64,000 nucleotides of DNA from Nectonema munidae (Eukaryota > Nematomorpha > Nectonematoida > Nectonematidae): NCBI GenBank assembly GCA_030549495.1, contig JAUIRK010000993.1, positions 1,595,501-1,659,500 on the forward strand, in the 5' to 3' direction. Below are positions 24,901 through 36,360 of this stretch, one piece after another (within the stretch, counting starts at the first letter, position 1; each line of letters opens with the position of its first letter). The notes beneath the pieces were generated by a model. The model was not told the origin of the DNA and did not search any database. It saw only the letters and a program-made list of their open reading frames with translations. The position numbers were made by a program, and so were the translations under genes.

Positions 24901-25869
24901 CCGACTTTTTGTTTTCTCCAAAAAATTTTCTAGCAACAAAGAGCAAAAAAGTAAAGTTATTGACATAAGGGGAAATGGTACGCAAGGTCTAGTAGAGAAT
25001 CGGAATCGCCGACTCTTCTTTATTCCCTCTTGGTGACAATTAGAACACTTGAGAGTGGTATGAGAACAACAAAATGAATACGTTAAAATGATTTTGTGGT
25101 GTTGGAAGCAAAATGATGAAATTGACAAATTTATCAAAATAAGCAAGACTAATATTATCAAGAAATCAATTTACTTGGAATCAATTTTTTAGTGATAAGT
25201 AGGAAAAATGATCGAGGTCATGATATCTTTATTGGTTAAGCAACTTTAGCTTCATGGAATCTATAGATAATAGCACTTAAATGAATTTTGGACACATATA
25301 ATAATAAAGCATAATGCTTTCGCGTTTAATTAATCTATTCTAAAATAATAGGTAATAATATGCATGCAATAATTAACGATTAATTCTACGTCATTTAAAT
25401 TTAGCTGAACATTTTGGCAATGGATCGCAAAAATTTAGGAAATTTTTCAAAAAACCTTGAAGTAAAATATTTTCTGGTTTCTTATAAAAAAATATTGTGC
25501 ACAATGAAAATAGTAATGATTTAATATATGCGGAGTAATCTGCGGAACTTTAACGAGGTTAAGGTAAAGAAAAAAAAATGAATACATAAAAATTTGTTAA
25601 AAGAAAAAAGAAGAAACAAAGTTCACGATTGTTGAAAAGTTTAAACCGTTTATTTATGTAAAATGTTCATTCTTAAAACAAGTATAGATTAATCAGAAAA
25701 GATTAGTTGAAAAAGAAAATGAAAACTTATCTTAAATTGTAAATTATGTTTATTTTTTCTGAGGCAATTTGCCATATGAGTGATTTGGTCTTCATGTTTT
25801 TATCCTAATTTTGTCCTGATCCCTCGACACACTGATAGTGAACATATCTAAAGACAGCTAAAGACATAC
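21923..25869 (-). other. Neurexin intron, 3.9 kb
   Basis: Very AT-rich intron. I see no recognisable transposon end, RNA gene or further exon. The short frames here look random. Confidence 0.8.
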
Positions 25870-25978
25870 AAGTTTCCAAGGGAGAGTCGTCAATTTGCAT
25901 TTCAATCTGCTTTGCGTATCTCCTTATGAGGATCAAATGCCATTCGTTGTTGTTGATGTAGCTTCCACAGTAGAAAAC
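25870..25978 (-). CDS. Nrx-1: Neurexin exon: middle of LG4
   Basis: A 109-bp exon without a start codon, found by reading the minus strand. It encodes residues 341-377: VFYCGSYINNNEWHLILIRRYAKQIEMQIDDSPLET. NNNEWH and IRR...IDD align with human LG4 LNDNEWHTVRVVRR...VDD. The acceptor is CTTCTCATAAG|GTT and the donor is ACTT|GTATGT. A 61-bp intron separates it from the exon at 26040-26260. The upstream junction coincides with vertebrate splice site 3. Confidence 0.9.
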
Positions 25979-26039
25979 CTTATGAGAAGAAAAGTACAGG
26001 TAACGTTATGGCCAAAATAAATCTTCGCGAATCAGATAC

Positions 26040-26260
26040 CTCGGGCTCGTCATTGAGATTAACAAAGAGTTTGAGTCTTCCCTTCTCCAAACAACTTCCG
26101 ATGTATTGATTGTTGAAGAAGTTTTTTGTTAGGAAGATTAAGCCGTTTTCGTAGGAAGTCTTCAACCAGAAGCTAATCTCTTCACTGTCTTCTCCAATGG
26201 AGTCGGAAGCCTTTGTGATGCGTATGAATTCGTTTCCATAAAAAATAACAGTGTGTGAAT
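26040..26260 (-). CDS. Nrx-1: Neurexin exon: start of LG4
   Basis: Encodes residues 267-340: NSHTVIFYGNEFIRI...EEISFWLKTSYENGLIFLT...CLEKGRLKLFVNLNDEPE. It aligns with human EASILSYDGSMYMKI...EDVSFRFMSQRAYGLLVAT...LELDGGRVKLMVNLD. The acceptor is a clean TTTTTTCCCCAG|AT and the donor is CCGAG|GTATCT. It joins EGF2 (…CER) 18.4 kb upstream, completing an asparagine codon, and exits in phase 0. Confidence 0.92.
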
Positions 26261-27066
26261 CTGGGGAAAAAAGATTTACTTTAAAAGATATAAATTTTCT
26301 GAAACAAGTAAAACACAAGAATATCTAGTCTGGTAAATAATATAATCAAAGTGCAAATAAAACCGTTAACACCTAACTAGGTTTTACCGCTAACACCTGG
26401 ATAAAATCAGTTTTGATACCTTAGTGCATATTTAGATTATTTATCCTTTTTATTGAGATATTAAAATAAGAATTATTTGAAAATTAAGGAGAGATTGAAA
26501 AATGAAAGAAATTTTTGAAGGTTCACGAATTGTTTTTCAAAAAGTCATTGTTATATGGCATGTATATTTTTATTCATCACTAAATGTTCACAGTAAAGTT
26601 CAAGACTCGTAAAAATCAAAAGTATCCCTTCATTGTATTTCTTGTAGATATATTGATGTTCATGTTCATGTTTCTTTCAAATCTTAGACAGTTTATTCAT
26701 TTTAATGATTCCCCCCCCCCCCGCAAACACACAATTTCTCCCAACACCCCTTTACGTACACCACTTTTTCTTTTAAAAGTCTCTTCTTTTTCAATTCTAT
26801 TACTTCTAATATCTCTTCCCACGACTCAATTTCTTCCTATACGAATGCACTTGAAGAAGAAAGAATTGAAACACAAAGTCAAGTATTCTCAAAATTGATA
26901 GAATTGGGATAACGAGCTAATTGGCTCAATACTCTTAGAGCCTAAATTGCAAACAGTTAGCAAATTGGATTCGCTTCTTGCAATTCAACCCACAAACATA
27001 TACCTTATATAACTAGAAATTGTAAGTTCTCTTGTATTTTGATCATCATCACTAAGCGTACACTGT

Positions 27067-27108
27067 GTGAAAGACCGGTTTCGGCTATTGAATCCTCATC
27101 AGTTCCAC
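27067..27108 (-). ncRNA. Hammerhead ribozyme (type I, left inverted arm)
   Basis: Minus-strand copy of the motif at 27219-27260. The core is CUGAUGA at 27102-27096, then GAAA, self-complementary ACCGGU and the GUC cleavage triplet. Helix I is GUGGAA with UUUCAC. Helix II (GGAUUCAAUAGCC) has an A-G mismatch compared with the right arm, so it should be less stable. Confidence 0.65.
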
Positions 27109-27218
27109 TTTGGTAAGTATAGATGATCATCATCAAAGCTAAGTGTTGACGGCTAGTTGGTTGATGCTCACGCACAGCCACTGGACGTCAGTTCAAACCT
27201 CATAGTTTGAACACCAAA

Positions 27219-27260
27219 GTGGAACTGATGAGGCTTCGATAGCCGAAACCGGTCTTTCAC
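27219..27260 (+). ncRNA. Hammerhead ribozyme (type I, dimer-type helix III)
   Basis: All invariant core bases are present in order. Helix I 5' strand GUGGAA (27219-27224) is followed by CUGAUGA (27225-27231), helix II GGCU-loop-AGCC (27232-27244) and GAAA (27245-27248). Then come CCGG, U16.1 and C17 (27254), and helix I 3' strand UUUCAC (27255-27260), which pairs with GUGGAA with one G-U. Cleavage is predicted after C27254. Helix III is only the self-complementary ACCGGU, which cannot close as a hairpin but forms six pairs between two molecules. Small dimeric hammerheads of this kind are known from Penelope-like elements and retrozymes. Here it sits just 3' of a tRNA-like SINE head. Confidence 0.85.
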
Positions 27261-27997
27261 ACAGTGTACGCTTAGTGATGATGATCAAAATACAAGAGAA
27301 CTTACAATTTCTAGTTATAGCTAATAACCTTGTATGCACAATTATAATAAGTATATACCTTATATATATAAAATACAATGCAAGCAGCCAATCATTCAAC
27401 CATGTATTAAAAACTCCATCTATAAAATGTCGTTGATCCATTTATAGAGCAAATTAGCTCAGTATTCTAGGTCTTCAGATAGGATTCTGTGCCTTCAACA
27501 ACCAGGCTAGTTTCAATTCTCAGCAATGAGGGTTACTAATTGCACCCAACGCCGAAACCGGTCTTGGATCTGTTAGGCATGTGTTAAACGACTTTAAAAA
27601 TAAGCTGTGCTAAATAAAGATGAGGAAATTGAAATTTATGAAAATACAGTTTGAGAAAAAAACTGACATCTTTTCAAATTTGAGAAAAGATACAATGATT
27701 TATTAAAGATGGATTATCCACTCTTGTTTGTAGACCTAGAAAATGGACTTAAAAGAATGTGAATCTAAGAAGAGTTTACAAAGAAGGAGTCTTTGCATAC
27801 ATATCAATAAAGGACTAACACTCAAATATTTTTCAGCATCTAAAACAAGCATAATTTCTTTCCCTACCACATGTTAGTGGAATCTGGATTTCAATCTGTT
27901 GTGGATATTTTCAGTAAGAAATTAAATCTCAACAATAGAGGAACTATCAGATACCTTGTGCCAGAAACATCAAGATCAAGGTAGACACTAGCCCAAA

Positions 27998-28123
27998 TCC
28001 CTTAACGACCAGAATAATCAGACAATATGTAAAGTAAAACAGACCATTTGTATTAAAAAGAATTTATAAATGTAGACGATCATATTTTTATAAAGGCGAC
28101 TCTGGTCATTAACCAGTTAATAT
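27998..28123. mobile_element. piggyBac-like MITE, second copy
   Basis: Starts CCCTTAACGACCAGAATAAT and ends CTGGTCATTAACCAGTTAA. Its left part is the reverse complement of the right part of the element at 12972-13098 with few differences. Its right end has decayed. Confidence 0.5.
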
Positions 28124-28924
28124 ACTGAGTTTATCCTTGTTCACTAAAAATTTTAAAGTGTAAATAGACAATTTTGTCTTTTCATTAAGTATTTTAAGTA
28201 AAAGTATGAGTGGTCCATTGAAGTTTTTTCAATGGAAAAATGGACCATGAACCGAAAAAGTTTGAGAAACAGACGGTTAGTTAATTTGTTAGTTAACTAG
28301 ATAAACAGCTAGTTAGTAAATCGTTAAAAGAGCATAAATAATTAAAAATGTGTTTAAGGGGAGAATTGTTGTAGCGGAGAAATGTGACGCCGAGGAATGC
28401 TCGCAATTCATGAGAGATCTGCATTTTAGTGCTGAAATGCATGAATAATGGACAAAAAGTAAACATATGCGGCTAACACCGTTAGTAGACGTGCAAGAAC
28501 ATTTGTTTGCAAAGTTACAAGAGATCAAACTAATGCCAAGAAGCATATCGGAAAGAGGGCAAATTTAACATATACCATTTTTAATTTAAGTTCGTCCTTT
28601 TCCAATTTAGGATCGTAAATTTTCCATTTTAAGTTTGTTCTTTTTAAATTTGTATTTAAGCTTAAAAAGTCTGTTTTTAAAACAGGTTGACCTTGTTACC
28701 TATATTTTGAAATGAAAAATCGGATTCGAACTTAAATTCTCAGGACAACATTTTTTGTTCTACTTTTTAACAAAGAATAAAACTCTAACATAGGTGTACT
28801 TGAGCTACAATATAAAAAAAATTTTGAAATTGTTTGATATACTCAAAAAGAAAAAGGTAAACTAACAAGCTGAATTCATTCATATTTCCAGCTAAATTTT
28901 TTGCCACGTTAAAATACCTTAAAT

Positions 28925-29365
28925 TAAAGGTAAAAGGTAAAGGTACCGTGGGATGTTTTCATCGAGAAGGCACAATTGCACCGCAATTATCGAACTATGA
29001 GAAAGTAGGTTTGATGCGGGATCGAACCCAAGACCTTATGTTATCAAAACCAGTGGCGGATCCAAGGGGGGCTCATGGGCCTAGGCCCCCCTATGAAAAA
29101 TGGCTTCGAAAATTACCCTTACTAATTTTGCCTTTTCCTAAAACAATACTTGTTCGTAGTTGATTACGTTTATATCAACGATATGACAAGTCGAATTCTA
29201 AAAGACATAATACAGCTGTCGTATTCTATGAAGACTTTTAGCAAAATTGCAAAAAAAATTAAATAGATTTCGGCCCTCCCTATCAGAAATTTCTGGATCC
29301 GCCACTGATCGAAACCCAGTACCCTAACCAAGCTTACTCACGCCTTTTATTGTCCAGTGAATTAA
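28925..29365 (-). repeat. tRNA-derived SINE, split by a MITE
   Basis: Read on the minus strand: GGCGTGAGTAAGCTTGG then TTAGGGTAC (A-box region), and after the inserted MITE GGGTTCGATCCCGC, a perfect B box. A body follows and then a CTTTTACC-type tail near 28930. Without the insertion the two boxes are about 35 bp apart, as in a tRNA promoter. Confidence 0.7.
29051..29307. mobile_element. hAT-type MITE inserted in the SINE
   Basis: The perfect 14-bp terminal inverted repeat CAGTGGCGGATCCA is flanked by 8-bp duplications ATCAAAAC (29043-29050) and ATCGAAAC (29308-29315), one mismatch. A C/G-rich tract follows the left end. It has no coding capacity. A relative lies at 35434-35801. Confidence 0.8.
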
Positions 29366-29393
29366 CTGACTAAGCCTATACATTAGAGATGTA

Positions 29394-29768
29394 TTGGGTG
29401 TGAAAGTTTTTGTATCACCCAATGTGGATGTGGATGTGGATATCAAATTTGAGATCCTAGCGGATGCGTATGTGAGAATTAATTTTTTTAGAGGATGGGG
29501 ATGTGAATATCATAACTGTTAGTCCAACTAAACAGAAGTTTTATACTTCTTAAAAATTTAGAGAGAAGATGTCAGTTTGTATGTGTTATATCATAAAGAA
29601 ATACTTTTCACAACAATTTTGGATAAATTAAATTTTATTACAAATTACAACAAAAAAACGTTGCTTTGAGGATGCCGATGTTATTGACCATGTTGAAACT
29701 TAAAAGATCCGCGTATGAGGATGTTAAGAGGATGTAATTTTTTGCGAAATAATCCGCATCTCTCGTGT
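29394..29768. mobile_element. Candidate hAT-type MITE, GGATGT-rich
   Basis: The left end TAGAGATGTATTGGG and the right end, read on the minus strand, GAGAGATGCGGATTA resemble hAT termini. Both subterminal regions carry GGATGTGGATGT words. No convincing 8-bp duplication was found. Confidence 0.4.
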
Positions 29769-31627
29769 ATATTGTGAAAGAATAAGGTAGTCGTCTATTT
29801 TTACTTTCAACATGTTACTTTACAACAAACGTCAATTCTTTTTAACTTAAGCAACGAAATAAGAACTAAGAAATAAGTTTTAGTGTTCAACTATTTCATT
29901 GAATGTTGTGCACTCTGCGTGCATTATATCAAAAAGAAATAATAAAAAAGTTACTCAATAAACATTTTGAAGAAAGGTAAACTGCTTACACAAAACGCAT
30001 AAAAATTCTGGTGTTTATTAGGCCCCGATGGTAAACGCCAAAAATTATAAGAAAAAAATTTGGTGGTCCGATAGACCATCCATTGTTAAAATAAGGGTTA
30101 ACCAAATATAGGTAATATCAAATTTTCTGAATTCGAGGACACAACTTATTTGAAAGTTTTTTCATCATTCAAATAGTAACCAGAAAAATAGCTAACTAAC
30201 AAATTAATTAACCAACTCTAACTAGGTAAGGAATTCATGTACTAATGTACTAATGCCGGATATTATGTTTCACAGTTTATTTCATTATATCAGTAGCAAT
30301 TAGTTATTTAGTAAGAAAAATTCCTATCTTGTATTTATTTTAGGTTTTTTTAATATTTTTTATTAAAGTTAAATTAGTTTTTTCCAATATTTTTATAATA
30401 GTTAAAATGTTTTTTTATTTTTTTTTATAATAATCATATTTTTTGAATAAATTTAACAGATTTTTCCACTTTCTTTTAAATAAAAAAAGTATAATTGCAT
30501 TCCAAATGGAATAAATTTGAAATCCCTTCTTAAAAATTGCCTGCCCAAATTCTCCTACCCTTCAAGTATCGTGACTTTTTTGGAGTTTTGGGTGAAAATT
30601 CTTACGGTTATCGCTAAGACATAACTAGCTAATCTGTTTACGTACTAACTAGCAATTAATTAACTTCACTAACTAACAAGTTTCGTACTAATCAAATTAT
30701 GTGCAAATATCCGTTGGACAACTAGAAACACGGGGCGACATAATGCCATTTCGACAAACGGAAGAGGATTTATAAAAACTATAGTAAATAGGGATAATAT
30801 CTTACCAACTTTGATATTATGATGAGCAAATATTTCGAAAGATAAAATACGATCAAACAAAATTGTAAAGACCAAAACAAACTTGTAAAAGAGGGAAGAA
30901 GGCATTTTTTGAATGTTTGCAGACTAACACTGACAGAAACTTTTCAAAGGATGAAACGAATATCCCACTATAATTAACATACAGTAATTCCCGTTTCGGC
31001 ACCACTTTTTAACTTAGAACCATTGGAAGCGCGAGTTCAAAAAAATGAGGTTCGACTTTTTAGCATGACGACTTCGCAAAAATGAATAAAATGATCAATG
31101 TGATTGGTATGTATGTGTATGCGTGTGCGCGCAGAACAGTAGCATATCTGTGTGCAATAAAGAGAGTCCTATGCATCTTACAGTGATTCTGTGTAATCAG
31201 TCATTTCTTGCAATCCCTAAACTTTTCAGTCTTTTCGTGAATTGTCTTGCCATCTTTTTCAGTCGATAGTCGTAATGAATAGGCATTTCATGTAATCACC
31301 GATGACATTTATATATGAAATATATTTGCGAATAAAATGAATTTTTTGCATGAAAGCTTCATCATGATTGGCTGCTTGCAACGCACACGCAACATTCAAT
31401 AAAAAATAACACAACAATGATTGAATACTACTGTTCTCATCAATACAAGAAAATCATGCAACACATCGTCTTTATTTTATTCTTTGTAAATAAGAGGAAA
31501 GTTAAATGATATATATGATAATAACCACCAGGAGGAAAATAAAATAAGAAATTGGATTTTGTTTTCTCCACTATAACACTGTCCATTTATCCATTTGAAA
31601 AAAGCTCAACGGTATTGGCCAGCTGAA

Positions 31628-31800
31628 AAATTTATTGTGTGTGTGTGTGTGTATACATTAAAATTAATATACGGCGGTGTAGATTAGAAGTTCAAATTTA
31701 TTATATTTGATTGTGGTATAAAATATGATAATGATGATGACGAACAGGTAGATGATGATGTCGAATCGATGATGATGATGTTAAAATGGAGAAGAGTCGC
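31628..31800. repeat. GT and GAT microsatellites
   Basis: A (GT)n run at about 31637-31652 and an interrupted (GAT)n stretch at about 31726-31786. Both are intronic. Confidence 0.8.
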
Positions 31801-34800
31801 ATCACGAACTCAGTGTGCATCGGCATATGCTTTTTGGAAATTTTCGCGCGGTATTTAATTTCGTCAACATAAAAATTAATTTTGACAAAAATAAATCTCA
31901 CAAAGTTAAATTCCAGAGATTCAATTTTTTTTTAAATAAAATTAAATCTTTTTGTGCGAAAAGAATAAATGAGATACATTGCTTAGAACAAGTTTCTTTA
32001 TTTTGAACAACAGTGAGTATACCTGTGTTTTAGTGAGTATACCTTGCATCAAAATATTTTAATTTTTGGATGTCCCATCAAATCCTCACAACACCCATCT
32101 AGCAAGGTAGGAAAAACTTTTTTTTCTTTTAAGGGTTTTATATTAAAATCACCTTTAACATTATCTTAATTTTTTTGCGCTAAATATCTTAAATTTTGGA
32201 AATGTATATTCACAAATTTGTTTTTTGAGGCATAATTCTCGAAATTTGTTCTCCCAATTCTTAAGTACTTTACAGTATAATTAGTAAGTTAACTTCCTTA
32301 ATTGGCTTTATAATTTCAAATAAAATTCGATAGCTTTTTTTTTTTTAGATATTTCGCCTTCATAATTCAATACTTCGCGTGAAAGTAAAAGATCCATTAG
32401 AATTATGCGCAAATTTTCGAATTTAACTTTTATTGCAACGACACAAAGTAGAATTCAAATACTTCATTTTCCCAGAGATACTAAAGAGAATTTAAATTTT
32501 AACGAATAATGAAATATTTGAAATGTTCTTGGTGTGATTTTTCTATGATAGTTTCAAAATTTCTTAATATCTTTCTTTCAGAGCTTGGGAGTTTGAGTAA
32601 GTGAATAGCCTACTTTTTAAGGAAAAATATTTGTTTCTCAGCCAATAATTTCATTTTATTTTAACTTCAATCTGAATCCAATTTTAATATTTAAATAAGA
32701 TAAATACTTTAAACGCCTTTCATAAATTCGGTAAATCGAGGTAAGGCAACTTTAATTAGTGTCATATAAATGTATACAAATTTTGGATAACTTTTTGCAC
32801 AACATCAAGATTAATTTTGACCTGGCTACACAAAAGGCTAATCAAAGGCACTTACGGTGTCACACAAAATTCTTTAAAGAATGCCTTAGGGTAGTAATAG
32901 ACTATGATTGAACAGTCGAATTGAAAACATGCTCGGATTAGAAGAAAAGTAACACAATATCCCTCATCTTTAGATTGATATAATATTAAATTCTAAAAAT
33001 CACACTACTTCCAACATAGAGCATCCTGATTTGCTTTGCCCTCCCACTCCTCCATTACGCTTCGCGACATATGTGGATGACCGCTAAGTAGACTCTAGAA
33101 ATGTGTTTGAGAGTGATTAAAGTAAGAAATAAGTTTTAGTCATTTCAAACAACATAAAAATTAAAAGATAAACGCCAAATATAGCTTCACCTGGAAAAAG
33201 GATACTAACTGGTGCGTAAAATTTTATATATTATTTTGGATTATGTAACGGGACATAAATATATTATGTAACTCTAATTTTCAAAATGTCAAGACCCACC
33301 ACACCATATGTAGCATGCGCAACACAATAAACCAATTAAAACCTCCACTTTCAAACCGTATTCTCTTTTTTCAAAGAATTTATAAAATAAAATTAATCAT
33401 CATTATTGATTCATTTATTTATTGAAATTATAATTTAATCAAATATTTTAATATTTACAACGGAACCTCTATCATCTGTATCATATCGCTAAGTTTTGTC
33501 ACAGTAAAAATAGCCCTGCCTCTACTTATAGTATTTTATAAGAATTTTGAAGAATTCTCTCCTCTCCTTAAAGGGTTACGTAATACACGTTTGTGCCTTG
33601 TTGGCATTTTTTGAAATAATGTCGTAAAAGGGGCCTTTTTTTGGAAAAGAATGCTGGGGCGTTGATTAGAAAAAGTTAGAGAAACGCTAGGCTAACTGGA
33701 GCTAGTTAAAAATGTAACTAGCCAAGTTATAAATGCATATAGGATGTGTGACTTTTTACCGAAATAAAGCGAAATAGTGGCAGAACTTTTCAAAATCTTA
33801 TTTTTCGAACAAATGAAAAAACAAATTGAGAAGTTTACATAGAAAAAATACAGTTGAGAAGTTTTCCAATAAAGATAGCCGCGAAAATCCGTCCACCTCA
33901 ACACCTGTCAGGTTTTTTGAGAAAAAATTTCCTTATGGCTGAAATTTTTCCTCCGATAACTCGTCAGTCCCAAAGATACGTTATTTTTTTAAAAACTGTT
34001 ATTGACGGAAAAACGTGGCTTCTCAAGTTCCTCCATGATGACAGTTATGCTTAGAATAATATAATGATTATGACATAATATTTCAGTGAGCACGGGACTA
34101 GTGATATAGATGAACCCGTAGCTATTGAGTGATGTCTTCTCTCTTCTCATCTTTATACATTGTCGCTTCCACACACACAGGCCGAGAAACTTCTAGATTC
34201 TAGAAGAAGGGATGCTATGCGATATGGAGAGGAGAACGTTCATTTATCACAATTTATTATTTTATTATTACTATTGATTTTGGCAGGGAGAGACAGACGC
34301 ATGAAAAGGAAGGAGAAGAATGCGTAATGAAGAAATTCAATCAATGAGCGCGTTGTTTGCTGCTGCCTTCGTGCATTCTCTCTCCAAGTCATTTCATTCT
34401 CTTTCTCTCTCTCTCTCCAGTTCTTCAGAAGGAGATCACGGTGATGGAGAAGAAGACAAGGAAGATAGAGATCATCTAGTCATTGTACAGAATGAGAGCG
34501 TCTGCATCGCGAACCTAAGACACGCCTGATGATATCTTCTAATCTATGCCTACTTACTTATCTTGTGCTATGCTAAATTTTCTTTGAAATATCGAAATTA
34601 ATATGATGATTGGCTTAGTAGAAAAGAATTGCACCACTTCTGAGCAAGGAAGAGACAGAAGTACGTGTAACAATGCGCTACAGGTGCAAACACAGAACGA
34701 ATCATCACACAATCACCCAGGAAAATCTCTGAAAAGAAATTAAAATTTTGCTAACACCACTTTGTTGACTTTTGAAAATCTCATTTTTGGCCCACCGAAA

Positions 34801-35433
34801 CTTCAGAGATTGGTCATAAGAAACAAATAGGTGGTCCACCCCGGAGACCTCTACTCTGGGAGTTAATATGAGAAAATGTCAGCTCGTACCGAGGGGCTAG
34901 ATAATTAAGTACCCCGGCGTATATATAATTTATGAGTTCTTTTTATAAGTATAGCAAGTTATTTTTAAATCTTCATTTTTGAACATATGATTCTGAAATA
35001 ACATTGATTATTATGGCGTAAATTTAATTTTTAAAGCTTCCTATATGTAATCAAACGTTTTAAACAAACCCAGCTTTTATAATCATAATATGAAATATCA
35101 AGTAGATCAATTTCTTTTGTGATATGAATGAAAGCGAAAATATTTTAAAGAAATGATAAAATTGAGAAAAAAGGAAGAAAAAAACAAGATTTGAATTTAC
35201 AAGATGAATTAGAAGGGTTTATGGAAGAATATAAAGGAGGAAAAAGTTGATCAACAGAAAAAGTATTTACATTTAACTAAAAGAATTTATTCTTCACAAA
35301 GAAGTCAAGAAAAGAAAAGTGTTGATAAAATATAAAACCAACTTCTTCTTTTCAAAAGAGTTTTTCTTCAATAGCTTTTATTTCAAATCAAAAATAAGAA
35401 ATAGAATTTTTAGATGTCATAATATCCGGGACG

Positions 35434-35801
35434 CACTGGCGGATCCAAAGGGAGGCCCCCTCCCCTATAGAGCGAGGCCTCAAAATTCTTGTTTTAAATT
35501 TCCCGAACCCTTCATTCATCAGGATTTTTATGGTTTTGAAATTTCGTCAATTTTAATTACGACAACGTCCGTCTTCGACATGGAATTTCAGTAACGAAAG
35601 AGTTAAATAATATATCGACAGTCCTGCACGTTTTCACTTGAATTGCTGCATTTTTTCTGATGATGATCTTGATCTAAAATATTGGTTTTTGTTAAGAAAT
35701 GTTGACTTAGACGATGATGACAACGTCTGAACCTTAAAAAATCAACAAAATTAATATTTCAAATTAGGCCACCTATAGTCGATTTCTGGGTCCGCAAATG
35801 G
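35434..35801. mobile_element. hAT-type MITE, related to 29051-29307
   Basis: Ends CACTGGCGGATCC and, read inward on the minus strand, CCATTTGCGGACCC. It is flanked by CCGGGACG (35426-35433) and CCGGGAGG (35802-35809), a 7 of 8 target duplication. It is more diverged than the copy at 29 kb. Confidence 0.6.
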
Positions 35802-35830
35802 CCGGGAGGAAATAGATTATTTTTTTGGGC

Positions 35831-36360
35831 GGTCAGACTAAACACTCCAAAACATCCCAAAACACGGCAAATAATTTTAAAGCATTATAAAAAAAGATTG
35901 TTAGACTAAAAACCCCAAAAAAAAATTCGAAAGTTTTAAGGAGTTTTTAGGATCTTTTTTGTAGTGCTTTAGAAATATTTGTCGTTTTTTGCAATTTTTT
36001 GAGGCGATTAGGGATTTTTGCGGTGTTTTGTAATGTTTTGCGATGCTTGGGGTGTTTTGAAAAATTTTTAAGATCTTTTTTGTAGTGCCTTAGAATTATT
36101 TGCCGTGTTTTCGGATGTTTTGAGATGCTTTTGGTTATTTCTGGGTGCTTTGGGATTTTTAGTCTAACCCTTTTTTGTAGTTCTTTAGAACTATTTGGCG
36201 TGTTTTGCGATGTTTTGAGGTGTTTTGGGATGTTTTAGGGTGCTTCCTGTTATTTCTGTGTGTTTCGGGGTTTTTATCTAACCCTCTTTTTTCTAGTGCT
36301 TTAGAATTATTTGGCGTGTTTTGGGGTGTTTTGGGATGATTTGGGGTGTTTAGTCTGACC
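35831..36360. repeat. 530-bp inverted-repeat element with internal tandem units
   Basis: The left arm starts GGTCAGACTAAACACTCC and the right arm ends GGTGTTTAGTCTGACC. The arms pair over about 65 bp. The right half repeats a unit of about 120 bp (TAGTGCTTTAGAATTATTTG, then TTTTGGGATG words, then TTTAGTCT) roughly four times. It looks like a MITE whose one arm was amplified. There is no clear target duplication and no coding frame. Confidence 0.65.

Larger units (their letters stand above)
26911..27600. repeat. tRNA-derived SINE cluster with hammerhead motifs
   Basis: At least three tRNA-like heads lie together: near 26915-26990, near 27143-27200 (GGCTAGTTGGTTGATG then AGTTCAAACCTC) and near 27445-27530 (TTAGCTCAGTA then GTTTCAATTCTC). 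Each has A-box- and B-box-like words. The second and third are followed by the word GCCGAAACCGGTCTT, in the second as part of a full hammerhead core. Arms 27008-27114 and 27213-27319 are a 107-bp inverted repeat with only two or so mismatches. The cluster looks like SINE copies of one family inserted head-to-head and in tandem. Confidence 0.7.
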
